From CAZXBB01 sp964638815 (lineage in GTDB: Bacteria; Planctomycetota; Phycisphaerae; Phycisphaerales; SM1A02), in assembly GCA_964638815.1 (NCBI GenBank), contig CAZXBB010000408.1, forward strand, positions 1 through 16,761: a stretch of DNA of 16,761 nucleotides. Direction: 5' to 3'. The position numbers and the translations under genes are program-made. The notes beneath the pieces are model-generated. The model saw nothing but the letters and a program-made list of their open reading frames with translations. It had not been told where the DNA came from and made no database searches. This document shows positions 1-6,675 of this stretch, piece after piece. How positions within the stretch are numbered: the stretch's first letter is position 1; each line of letters opens with the position of its first letter.

Positions 1-207
1 GGCGGCATCCTGCCGCCTGCGCGTGGGACGTTTGGGGCTGGGTCGGGCTGGTTTTCGCAGACCCTCCGGGTCTGCAGGAGTCGCGCGGCGACCGGCGGCA
101 TCCATGCCGCCTTGGTTTGCGACGTTTGGGGCCGGGCGCGCAGGGGGTGTGTCGGACGTTCGGGGCCGTGCGCGATGGGGGCGCTCGCAGCGAACGGTCG
201 GCGGGTC
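1..207. repeat. Gene-free left edge with hairpins and a repeated motif
   Basis: I see no credible gene here. The stretch lies downstream of the minus-strand gene 208-894. It holds three perfect short hairpins: GGCGGCA/TGCCGCC at 1-17 (loop TCC), GCAGACCC/GGGTCTGC at 57-75 (loop TCC), and GGCGGCA/TGCCGCC again at 94-111 (loop TCCA). The motif GACGTTyGGGGC occurs at 27-38, 121-132 and 154-165. The block 1-50 resembles 94-143, so part of the region looks like an imperfect duplication with a period of about 93-94 bases. The hairpin at 94-111 is followed by TTGGTTT on the plus strand and could weakly terminate a gene entering from the left. None of the hairpins has a proper T-tract on the minus strand. 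Confidence 0.55.
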
Positions 208-894
208 CTACTGCACGAGCGCCAGCACTGCTACGACGATGGCCATCGCCGATGCCGCGCCGCAGAATGCGACGGCTACGATCATCCAGCGTTGCGTGCG
301 GGCGAGCGTGCGCTGGAGCCCGTTCTCGCGCTCCGCGGCGGCGTCGGAGATGCGCTCGAGCACGAGAGCCGAGTGCGAGTTCGATTCGGCGAGGTCGCTC
401 AGGCCGCGGTGAAGAGTCTCGAGCGACGCGGAGAGCGTGGCCGCCGTCCGGCCGTTCGCGTCGAGGTGCCGCTGGACGAGCCCGAGCACGTCCGTCTGCC
501 GCATGCTCGTCTCGGTGAGCGAACCGAGCGCGGCGTTCATCGTCTCCTCGCGTCGCTTGGACTGCGCGAAGTGCTCGTGCAGCACCTCGAGCAGGCGGGC
601 GTTCTGGCGGTTGATCTCGGGCACCGCGTCGAGCGCATGCGGAAGGCGGTCCATGACCTCGAGCAGACGCTCCGTGCGCGAGGTTTGTCCGTCGAGGTGA
701 TCGCCGATGCGACGCACGAGGGCGAGCACCTCGTCCTGGGCGCGCTCGGCGGCGGATCGCGGACGCATTGGTTTGGTCTCGATGAGGCCGATCTCGCCGC
801 CGTTCAGGCCGCCCGCCTGGGTGTCGGAGATATCGATCTCGATCGGCTTTCGGCGTCGAAAGAGGGTTCGCACGCGGTCCTTGAGCAGGGGCAT
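208..894 (-). CDS. Hypothetical tail-anchored coiled-coil protein
   Basis: I do not recognise a named family. The product is 228 residues. It starts with a basic stretch (LKDRVRTLFRRRKP), has a polar linker to about residue 46, then a long heptad-like, charged helical region (about 47-200, rich in Arg, Glu, Leu and Ala). It ends in one hydrophobic segment (about 203-226) at the extreme C-terminus, so it is probably tail-anchored with the coiled coil in the cytoplasm. The start is set by an AAGGAG site 7 nt upstream of the ATG at 894. An upstream in-frame ATG at 957 lacks such a site. The gene diverges from the ABC importer operon with 111 bases between starts. The layout resembles methyl-accepting or tethering coiled-coil proteins, but no signalling motif is visible, so no function is assigned. 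Confidence 0.75.
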   Translation of the reverse strand: MPLLKDRVRTLFRRRKPIEIDISDTQAGGLNGGEIGLIETKPMRPRSAAERAQDEVLALVRRIGDHLDGQTSRTERLLEVMDRLPHALDAVPEINRQNARLLEVLHEHFAQSKRREETMNAALGSLTETSMRQTDVLGLVQRHLDANGRTAATLSASLETLHRGLSDLAESNSHSALVLERISDAAAERENGLQRTLARTQRWMIVAVAFCGAASAMAIVVAVLALVQ

Positions 895-992
895 GGGTGG
901 CTCCTTGGTCCTGACGCAGCACCTCTTCCTTCGGTTATCGGTCGTTGCGGGCGCCAATCTTGCGTCGGGAGCACGGATTGCGCCCCGACAGC

Positions 993-998
993 TACGAT
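993..998 (+). promoter_or_regulatory. Candidate -10 box of the ABC importer operon (leaderless)
   Basis: TACGAT ends 7 nt before the ATG at 1006, which would place the transcription start at or next to the A of the ATG. There is no Shine-Dalgarno in the bases upstream of that ATG. No convincing -35 box is visible, so this rests on the -10 hexamer and its position alone. Confidence 0.35.
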
Positions 999-1005
999 CA
1001 CCCTC

Positions 1006-1947
1006 ATGGTCACGCGCCGAGCGGTCCTCAGCCTCGTCCTGCTGCCGGTGGTGCTGGGCTCCTCCTGCACCGGGCCCGCGGACCCCGCCGCGGCCTCCGG
1101 CGAGCCGAGGATCGTGTCGCTGAGCCCGGCGCTGACCCGCACGCTCATGGACTTCGGGCTCGAGTCACGGATCGTCGGCCGGAGCCGCTGGTGCGACTTC
1201 CTCCCGGAGTCCGTTCCGATCGTCGGTGACCTGCTCACGGTCGATTACGAGCGGATCATCGCGCTCGCGCCCACGCACCTTTTCGTCCAGGCGCCGGAGG
1301 ACGGCGTCGACGGGCGGCTGGCGGCGCTCGCCGCCGAGCGCGGCTGGACGCTGGCGACGTGGACCGGGCTCGACACGATCGACGACATCGAGCGGCTCGT
1401 GCGCGAGCTGCCCGCGCTCCTCTACCCGCCCGGCACGCCGGCGCTCGAGGAAGCGTCACGTCGCGCGTCCGCGCTCCTCAACGACATCGCGGCCGCGCTC
1501 GCGCCGGCGCGCGACGGCGATCCGAAGGTGTGGCGCGGCACGACGCTGCTCGTCCACCATAGCGAGCCCGTCGGCGTCTCCGGTCGCGCGACGTTCCTGC
1601 ACGACGTGCTCGTGCGGCTCGGCGGCGTCAACGCGGTGCAGGCGGCGGGATGGCCGAGCCTGACGCTCGAGGACGTGACGCGTCTCGATCCCGGCGCGAT
1701 CGTGATCGTGACGACGGACCGTGCGGCCGACGATCCCGAGCGCGCCGCCGGCGTGCTCGCGGAGCTCGACGTCGCCGCCGTGCGCGACGGGCGTCTCGCC
1801 GTGCTCACGCACCCGGACGCGCAGCGGCCCTGCACCGGCATCATCGGCGTTGCACAGGAGATGCGGAAGGTGCTGCGCGCGCTCGCGCGCGGGGGGGACG
1901 ACGACGACGGCGACGACGACGGCGACGGCGACGACCCATCGTCATGA
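1006..1947 (+). CDS. ABC importer periplasmic binding protein (BtuF/FecB type)
   Basis: The 313-residue protein begins with an export signal (RR near the N-terminus, hydrophobic stretch 6-18, Cys21). The Cys sits in LGSSC, an imperfect lipobox, so lipidation is possible but unsure. The mature part opens with PRIVSLSPALTRTL...GLESRIVGRSRWCD, the classic start of the helical-backbone (TroA-superfamily) binding proteins for cobalamin, haem and ferric siderophores. VGD and the ALAPTHLF segment fit the same fold. It should capture ligand outside the cytoplasmic membrane and deliver it to the permease encoded next; the exact ligand cannot be read. The last 20 residues form an unusual Asp/Gly-rich tail (DDDDGDDDGDGDD). 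The stop overlaps the permease ATG (ATGA), indicating translational coupling. The start at 1006 is chosen because the signal peptide begins there; longer in-frame readings are out of character. Confidence 0.85.
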   Translation: MVTRRAVLSLVLLPVVLGSSCTGPADPAAASGEPRIVSLSPALTRTLMDFGLESRIVGRSRWCDFLPESVPIVGDLLTVDYERIIALAPTHLFVQAPEDGVDGRLAALAAERGWTLATWTGLDTIDDIERLVRELPALLYPPGTPALEEASRRASALLNDIAAALAPARDGDPKVWRGTTLLVHHSEPVGVSGRATFLHDVLVRLGGVNAVQAAGWPSLTLEDVTRLDPGAIVIVTTDRAADDPERAAGVLAELDVAAVRDGRLAVLTHPDAQRPCTGIIGVAQEMRKVLRALARGGDDDDGDDDGDGDDPSS

Positions 1948-2945
1948 CGCGGCGTCGCCTCATCGTCCTCGGCCTGCTTCTGCTCGGCGTCGCCGCGCTG
2001 ATCGTGCTGCGTCTGCTCGTCTACCGCGATCTCCAGGGGCGTCTCACCTGGAGCTGGCCTGACCCGTCCGTCGCGGCGTTCCGCCGGACGTCCGTCGCGG
2101 TCGCCGTGATCGTCGGAACCGCGCTCGCGGTGTCGGGCGTGCTGCTCCAGGCGCTGCTCCGCAACCCGCTCGCCTCGCCCTTCGTCCTCGGCGTCTCGGG
2201 CGGGGCGGCGCTGGGCGTCGTGATCGCGACGTACGTCGGGCACGTGCTCGGACGCGGCGGGCTCGGTCCCGCGGCGAGCACGCTGCCCGCGATGATCGGG
2301 GCCATCGTCACGCTCGTGGTCGTCTACCTGCTCGGCCAGCGTCGCGGCTGGCTCGATCCGGTCGCGCTGATCCTCGTCGGCGTCGTCGTCGCCTCGATCT
2401 GCGGCTCGATGATCATGTTCCTGCATCACCTCGTGCCCACCGGGTTGCGCGGCGACCTCGTCACGTGGATGGCGGGGTCGATCTCGCAGGGCGTGGCGCC
2501 GGGCGTTCTCGTCCTGTGCGGCACGCTGACCGCGCTCGCCGCCGGTGTCGCCGTCGTCCTGGGACGCGCGATGGACGCCGCGACGCTCGGCGACGACGAG
2601 GCGCGCAGCGTCGGCGTCGCGCTCGGGCCGCTGCGGATCGGGCTGTTCCTCGTCGCGGGCCTGCTCGCGGCGCTCGCGGTGTCGCTCGCCGGGCCGATCG
2701 GCTTCGTGGGCCTGATCGCACCGCACGCGGCGCGGCTCCTGCTCGGTTCGCGTCACGACGCGGTCGTGGTGGGGGCGGCGCTCCTCGGCGCGTCGGTGCT
2801 CGTCGGCGCCGACGTCGCGTCCCAGGCAATCACGCTCGGCGGGGGACGCGTGCCGGTCGGCGTCTTCACGGCGCTCATCGGCGGACCGGTGTTCATCGCG
2901 CTGCTGCGCTCGGGCGGCGCACGGATGTCGAGGGGGCAGGCGTGA
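1944..2945 (+). CDS. ABC importer permease, FecCD/BtuC family
   Basis: This is a 333-residue, highly hydrophobic protein of the usual length for a FecCD-type permease (about ten membrane helices). The family hallmark is near residues 48-92: RRTSVAVAVIVGTALAVSG, then LLQALLRNPLASPFVLGVSGGAALG. The C-terminal half shows GPIGFVGLIAPHAARLLLG, the loop that contacts the ATPase in BtuCD-type transporters, and GGGRVPVGVFTALIGGPVF near the end. It should form the homodimeric channel for cobalamin or an iron chelate. The ATG overlaps the binding-protein stop as ATGA, and its own TGA overlaps the next GTG as GTGA, so the three genes form one coupled operon. Substrate specificity cannot be settled from this sequence. 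Confidence 0.92.
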   Translation: MTRRRLIVLGLLLLGVAALIVLRLLVYRDLQGRLTWSWPDPSVAAFRRTSVAVAVIVGTALAVSGVLLQALLRNPLASPFVLGVSGGAALGVVIATYVGHVLGRGGLGPAASTLPAMIGAIVTLVVVYLLGQRRGWLDPVALILVGVVVASICGSMIMFLHHLVPTGLRGDLVTWMAGSISQGVAPGVLVLCGTLTALAAGVAVVLGRAMDAATLGDDEARSVGVALGPLRIGLFLVAGLLAALAVSLAGPIGFVGLIAPHAARLLLGSRHDAVVVGAALLGASVLVGADVASQAITLGGGRVPVGVFTALIGGPVFIALLRSGGARMSRGQA

Positions 2946-3769
2946 CCATCGCGATCGAGCAGCTCGACTTCTCGTACGGACGCCTGCCGGTCCTCGAGGG
3001 CGTGACCGCGGTCGCGGAGCCCGGGCGGATCACGGCCGTCTTCGGCCCGAACGCGGCCGGGAAGTCGACGCTGCTGCGATGCGCGATCGGGCTGCTGCGT
3101 CCCGACCGCGGAGCCGCCCGCATCCGGGGCGACGTCGCGCACCGTCTTTCGCCCCGAGCCCTCGCCCGACGCGTGGCTTACGTGCCTCAGCGCACCTCGG
3201 TGGCGCTGCCGTTCACGGTGCGCGAAGTCGTCGGGATCGGCCGCTACGCGTTGCCGGCAAACGGGCGCGCCGTGGCGGCGGCGCTCGAACGTCTGGAGCT
3301 GGAGGCCGTGGCCGACCGGCCGTTTCCCGCGCTCTCGGTCGGCCAGCAGCAACGCGTCGCGCTCGCCCGCGCGCTCGCGCAGCACGGCGAAGGCGGGTGC
3401 ATCGTGCTCGACGAACCGACGGCGGCGATGGACCTGCGTCACGCCCGCGACACGCTCGGACTCCTGCGCGAGCTGGCGGACGCGGGCGCGACCGTCCTCG
3501 TCGCGATGCACGAGATCGCGGCCGGCGCGGCGGCGGCCGACGACGCCTGGCTGCTCGCCCCGGCCGGTCCGGGTGAGGGCGGCGCTGCCCGGCTGCGTGC
3601 CGCGGGGCCGGTGGGCGAGGTGCTCGAGCCGGTGCGGCTCGAATCGGTGTTCGGCGTGCCCTTCGAGTGGATCGAGACGCCGGACGGGCGCCGGCTCCTT
3701 CTCGCGGAGACGACGGGCGCGGGTGTCCCGGGGTGCGGTGGGCGCGCGGGAGGGCGCGCGCCGGGCTGA
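2942..3769 (+). CDS. ABC importer ATP-binding protein (BtuD/FecE type)
   Basis: The 275-residue nucleotide-binding subunit starts at a GTG preceded by a purine-rich AGGGGG site and overlapping the permease stop. Motifs appear in order: Walker A GPNAAGKST (35-43), Q-loop YVPQ (Gln83), signature LSVGQQQRVALARAL (from 131), Walker B CIVLDEPT (Asp157, Glu158) and the switch His190 (AMHE). The signature has Val where LSGGQ has Gly, a tolerated variant; all catalytic residues are present, so it should be active. It would sit on the cytoplasmic face and power the importer. The C-terminal 60-70 residues (after about 205) are Gly/Ala/Arg-rich and less conserved. The last bases of the gene (CCGGGC plus the TGA stop) already belong to the tandem repeat that follows. 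Confidence 0.92.
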   Translation: MTIAIEQLDFSYGRLPVLEGVTAVAEPGRITAVFGPNAAGKSTLLRCAIGLLRPDRGAARIRGDVAHRLSPRALARRVAYVPQRTSVALPFTVREVVGIGRYALPANGRAVAAALERLELEAVADRPFPALSVGQQQRVALARALAQHGEGGCIVLDEPTAAMDLRHARDTLGLLRELADAGATVLVAMHEIAAGAAAADDAWLLAPAGPGEGGAARLRAAGPVGEVLEPVRLESVFGVPFEWIETPDGRRLLLAETTGAGVPGCGGRAGGRAPG

Positions 3770-3874
3770 TCGGCCCGGGCTGATCAGCCCGGGCTGACCC
3801 ACCCGGCCCGTGATCGAAGCCGGCGATGATCCAGGCCGGCCGTGATCCATCCTGGCCATGATCCAACTCATGAG
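3767..3874. repeat. Degenerate 14-16 bp tandem repeat (TGATC...CCGGSC)
   Basis: TGATC or its variant TGACC starts at 3767, 3781, 3795, 3811, 3827, 3843 and 3859, with steps of 14, 14, 16, 16, 16 and 16 bases. A final TGAGC lies at 3871. Between the TGATC cores is a GC-rich half such as GCCCGGGC or CCGGCC that decays toward the right. The first unit contains the stop codon of the ABC ATPase gene, and the array ends about 70 bases before the start of the next gene. Confidence 0.8.
3773..3794. terminator. 22-bp perfect palindrome, possible terminator or protein site
   Basis: Arms GCCCGGGC (3773-3780) and GCCCGGGC (3787-3794) flank the self-complementary core TGATCA, giving a 22-base perfect palindrome four bases after the ABC ATPase stop codon. 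In RNA it would form a GC-rich hairpin directly behind the operon. No T-run follows, so it is not a standard intrinsic terminator. Transcript-end protection or binding of a dimeric protein is equally possible. Confidence 0.4.
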
Positions 3875-3898
3875 CCAACTCGCCCATGCGGCGACCGG

Positions 3899-3904
3899 TA
3901 CAAT
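3899..3904 (+). promoter_or_regulatory. Candidate -10 box for the 3947 gene
   Basis: TACAAT lies 42 bases before the ATG at 3947, just after the tandem repeat. No good -35 hexamer is present at the right distance. The implied leader of about 35 nt would contain the clear AAGGAG site of the next gene. Confidence 0.3.
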
Positions 3905-3946
3905 CCGACGCGTCGGTCACGGAACGTTCAACGGAAGGAGCCGGGC

Positions 3947-4756
3947 ATGGGTCGGTACGCATGGATCATCTTCGTCGTCGTGCTGCTGTGGCAGGTCATC
4001 GCGGGGATCGCGCAGAACGCCGCGAAGAAGCAGCAGCAGGCGAAGATGAGCGACGCGGCGCGGCGCCGCCGCGAAGAAGCGGCGGGCGGCGCACCGTCGC
4101 GCGGTGTACCGTCGCGCGGCGTACCGTCGTCGGGCCCGGTCGCGGCGGGTCCGCGCAACGCGCGACTCGACGATCTCGCGGCCCGGCGGAAGGCGCAGCT
4201 CGAGGAGCTGCGGCGGCGCCGGACCGCGGGCGTGGCCGGCGCGGCCAATCGTCCGCCGCGCACCACGCAGGTCCGGACCGGGCCGACGTCGGCCACGACG
4301 CGACCGGGCGGGCCCGGAGTCCCGGGCGTGGGCGCTCCGCGGCCCGGGCGGACGTTGACCCGCGGCCCCGTCCCGACGCCGGCCCCCGGGTCGCGGCGCG
4401 AAATCGAGGAGGTCGGCGCCGACCTGCGCTCGCTCCAGCGGACGCAGGACCGCGAGCGCGTGGACCGCGCGGAGGGGATGCGTCTGAAACAGCAGCAGCA
4501 GGCCCAGTCGCAGCGCCGGCGCGAGATCGACGAGGACCAGGAGCGGCGACGCGTGCAGGTCCGGCGCAAGGCCACCGAGGAGCAGGACGCGTCCGATGCC
4601 TACGCCGCGGATACGGGTCGCGCCCGTCGCGAGCGGACCAAGCGGTACCGGAGGCTGATGCGGAACCGCCGGACGCTGCACGATCTGTTCATCCTCCGGG
4701 AACTCCTGGATCCGCCGGTTGGGATGCGCACCGTGCCGATCGGCGAGGGTCGCTAG
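3947..4756 (+). CDS. Hypothetical basic membrane-anchored protein
   Basis: The 269-residue product has one N-terminal membrane helix (about 5-22, YAWIIFVVVLLWQVIAGIA). A long, highly charged and Pro/Gly-rich region follows, with no recognisable enzyme domain. Features include a pentapeptide repeat PSRGV/PSRGV/PSSGP (about 50-64), a disordered PGGPGVPGVGAPRPG segment, and an Arg/Gln/Glu-rich helical part (about 150-235). It ends in RRTLHDLFILRELLDPPVGMR, a hydrophobic motif that I associate with planctomycete proteins of this build; that association is from memory. The start is fixed by AAGGAG 7 bases before the ATG. It is not part of the flanking operons. Its TAG stop lies inside the CTAG target duplication of the following MITE. 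Function unknown. Confidence 0.75.
   Translation: MGRYAWIIFVVVLLWQVIAGIAQNAAKKQQQAKMSDAARRRREEAAGGAPSRGVPSRGVPSSGPVAAGPRNARLDDLAARRKAQLEELRRRRTAGVAGAANRPPRTTQVRTGPTSATTRPGGPGVPGVGAPRPGRTLTRGPVPTPAPGSRREIEEVGADLRSLQRTQDRERVDRAEGMRLKQQQQAQSQRRREIDEDQERRRVQVRRKATEEQDASDAYAADTGRARRERTKRYRRLMRNRRTLHDLFILRELLDPPVGMRTVPIGEGR
4093..4137 (+). repeat. Three 15-bp tandem units inside the 3947 gene
   Basis: Units start at 4093, 4108 and 4123, each opening ACCGTCG. The first two differ at one base and the third is diverged. They encode a PSRGV/PSRGV/PSSGP stretch. Being a multiple of three, unit gain or loss keeps the reading frame. Confidence 0.7.
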
Positions 4757-4920
4757 CAGCCCGTTGAAGAACTGGGGCGTTGCCTGAGTGCGATGCTTTT
4801 CGTCGTGGCAAGGAGCCAAACCGACGCCGTATTTGACGCTTGCAGCGAGGTTTGGCGACGCCGTCCACGGCGGAAATGATCGTGCTCCGGCGGCGTTCCA
4901 GTTCTTCAACGGGCTGCTAG
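4753..4920. mobile_element. 160-bp MITE-like element with 19-bp TIRs and CTAG duplication
   Basis: The element spans 4757-4916. Its ends are perfect 19-base inverted repeats: CAGCCCGTTGAAGAACTGG at 4757-4775 and its complement at 4898-4916. It is flanked by CTAG at 4753-4756 and 4917-4920, consistent with a 4-bp target duplication. No transposase is encoded, so it would have to be moved in trans. Inside, GCCAAACC (4815-4822) and GGTTTGGC (4849-4856) form a nested inverted repeat. A CTAG-type 4-bp duplication is known for IS5-like and some other DDE families, but I cannot name the parent element. Confidence 0.85.
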
Positions 4921-4977
4921 GACTGGACAACGACGTGATTTCGCGGCAGATGCCCGCAAGATCGCGGGCGCGGGTCG

Positions 4978-5007
4978 TTGGCTGCAGTTGCGACCCGACG
5001 GTATACT
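4978..5007 (+). promoter_or_regulatory. Promoter of the M24 peptidase-acc operon, probably leaderless
   Basis: TTGGCT at 4978-4983 and TATACT at 5002-5007 are separated by 18 bases, a good sigma-70-type pair. The -10 ends 7 nt before the ATG at 5015, so transcription should start at or within a base or two of the start codon. No Shine-Dalgarno is present, in agreement with a leaderless mRNA. Confidence 0.6.
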
Positions 5008-5014
5008 GCCGCCA

Positions 5015-6178
5015 ATGACCGCCACCGAGACGGCTCTCCCGGGTCTCACGACCGCCACGTTCGACGCCCGGATCCGGCGCGTGCGGGCGGCGATGGCCGG
5101 GCACGGCGTCGATGGACTGCTGGTTTCGAGCCCCATCGACATCCGCTACGTCAGCGGCTTCGTCGGCGACGAGAGCCTGGCGCTGGTCGGGCCGGACCGG
5201 GTATGGGTGATCTCCGACTCCCGCTATGACGAGCAGCTCGTCCCGTGGCGGGAGTTCCCGGGCGTCGGGGTCGAGATGGGGATCCGTCACCGGCTCGAGT
5301 TCGCGGTGGCGGACGTCTGCCGGCGCGAGGGCATCGACCGCCTCGGCATCCAGGCGGAGCGCATGACGATCGCGCAGCGCGAGCAGCTCGACGCGCGCCT
5401 CACCGAAGCGGGGCTCCCCGCGGACCGCGTGAAGAACACCACGGGCCTCCTCGCGACGCTCCGCATGCGGAAGGACGAGGCGGAGATCGCCGCGATCGAG
5501 CGTGCGATCCGCATCGCCGAGGACGGATTCCGGGCGGCGCTGGCCGGGCTCCGGCTCGGGATGCCCGAGCTCGAGTTCGCGGCGCTCGTCGAGTTCGAGA
5601 TGAAGTCCCGCGGCGCGACGGCGTCGAGCTTCTCGCCGATCGTCGGCACGGGCGCGAACAGCTCGCGCATCCACCACACGACGACGAGCACGCCGATCGG
5701 GCGGGGGACGCTGCTCGTGGACTGGGGGGCTACGACGGACGCGTACTACTGCTCGGACCTCACCCGCACCTGCTCGCTCGGGCCGTGGCCCGAGGGCACC
5801 GCGAAGCTCTACCCGGTCGTGCTCGAGGCGCAGCTCGCCGCGATCGACGCCTGTGCGCCCGGGAAGACGTGTGCCGAGATCGACGCGGTCGCGCGGACGA
5901 TCATCGACCGCGCGGGCTACGGCGCGTACTTCGGGCATGGGCTGGGGCACGGGCTGGGGCTGGAAGTCCACGAGGGGCCGTACTTCAATGATCTCGAGAC
6001 GGAACGCCGGCTGGAGCCGGGGATGGTGATGACGGTCGAGCCGGGCATCTACCTTCCCGGCGTGGGGGGCGTGCGGATCGAGGACGACGTCCTGATCACC
6101 GACGCGGGCGCGCGGGTGCTGAGCTCGTATCCGAAGGCGATGGACGACCACGTCGTCGATCTCTCTCCAGGAAAGTGA
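5015..6178 (+). CDS. M24 family metallopeptidase (Xaa-Pro aminopeptidase type)
   Basis: The 387-residue protein has a creatinase-like N-terminal domain (about 15-145, with SSPIDIRYVSGFVGD) and an M24 'pita-bread' catalytic domain (about 155-380). The expected dinuclear metal ligands are visible: Asp236 (VDWGA), Asp248 (SDLTR), His312 (GHGLGHGLG), Glu342 (TVEPGIY) and Glu356 (GVRIEDD). It should be a cytoplasmic aminopeptidase that removes N-terminal residues before proline. PepQ-type dipeptidase activity cannot be excluded. The spacing between the two Asp ligands is one residue longer than in typical members (DAYYCSD where DGYxSD is usual). The start is taken at 5015 because the promoter -10 lies immediately before it. 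The gene ends 4 bases before accB, so the two are co-transcribed. Confidence 0.9.
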   Translation: MTATETALPGLTTATFDARIRRVRAAMAGHGVDGLLVSSPIDIRYVSGFVGDESLALVGPDRVWVISDSRYDEQLVPWREFPGVGVEMGIRHRLEFAVADVCRREGIDRLGIQAERMTIAQREQLDARLTEAGLPADRVKNTTGLLATLRMRKDEAEIAAIERAIRIAEDGFRAALAGLRLGMPELEFAALVEFEMKSRGATASSFSPIVGTGANSSRIHHTTTSTPIGRGTLLVDWGATTDAYYCSDLTRTCSLGPWPEGTAKLYPVVLEAQLAAIDACAPGKTCAEIDAVARTIIDRAGYGAYFGHGLGHGLGLEVHEGPYFNDLETERRLEPGMVMTVEPGIYLPGVGGVRIEDDVLITDAGARVLSSYPKAMDDHVVDLSPGK

Positions 6179-6182
6179 GTCC

Positions 6183-6647
6183 ATGATCGACATCCGGAAG
6201 CTCAAGGAGCTGGTGCGCCTGATGGTCGCCAACGAGCTCACGGAGCTGGATCTCCGTGACAGCGAGGAGCAGGTGACGCTCAGACGCGGCGCGGGCCACG
6301 CGATAAGCATGGTGCCGGCGCCCCTCGCGGCTGCGCCGGCGCCGATGCACGGGTCGCCGGCGAACAACTCGGCGCCCGCGCCGACCGCCGCGGACGAAGA
6401 GGAGGGCCTCGCCCGCATCACGAGCCCGATGGTCGGCACCTTCTACGCCGCGCCGAATCCGGACGCCGGGCCGTTCGTGACGGTCGGCAGCACTGTCGAG
6501 CCCGAATCGGTCGTCTGCATGATGGAAGCGATGAAGATCTTCAACGAGATCAAGGCCGAGGTCTCCGGCACGATCGCCAGGATCATGGTGAAGAACGGGG
6601 AGCCGGTGGAATTCGGACAGACGCTCTTCCTGGTGAAGCCGGGGTAG
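6183..6647 (+). CDS. accB: Biotin carboxyl carrier protein of acetyl-CoA carboxylase
   Basis: The 154-residue BCCP has the expected three parts: an N-terminal helical segment (IDIRKLKELVRLMVANELTELDLRD), an Ala/Pro-rich flexible linker (about 45-70), and a biotinyl domain from about residue 78 (ARITSPMVGTFYAAPNPDAGPFV). The biotinylation motif is MMEAMKIFNEI, with the biotinyl Lys at 118. It carries CO2 between biotin carboxylase (the accC product) and carboxyltransferase in the first step of fatty acid synthesis. It lies 4 bases after the M24 peptidase stop and is followed by accC, the standard accBC order. Carboxyltransferase genes are not in the window. Confidence 0.96.
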   Translation: MIDIRKLKELVRLMVANELTELDLRDSEEQVTLRRGAGHAISMVPAPLAAAPAPMHGSPANNSAPAPTAADEEEGLARITSPMVGTFYAAPNPDAGPFVTVGSTVEPESVVCMMEAMKIFNEIKAEVSGTIARIMVKNGEPVEFGQTLFLVKPG

Positions 6648-6675
6648 GGAAGACTCTCGCGGGTTCGAGTCCCGG

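Noticed and set aside
57..75. Intrinsic terminator for the 208-894 gene
   Set aside because: The stem is perfect, but on the minus strand it is followed by GAAAACC and not a T-tract.
895..1005. Cobalamin riboswitch upstream of the ABC importer operon
   Set aside because: Only 111 bases separate the divergent starts, too short for a full B12 riboswitch, and the operon appears leaderless.
3917..6439. 840-codon open frame on the minus strand
   Set aside because: It is antisense to the 3947 gene, the MITE and the M24 peptidase, all of which have recognisable protein features. Its translation is Arg/Ala-rich with no domain. Long antisense frames are expected at this GC content.
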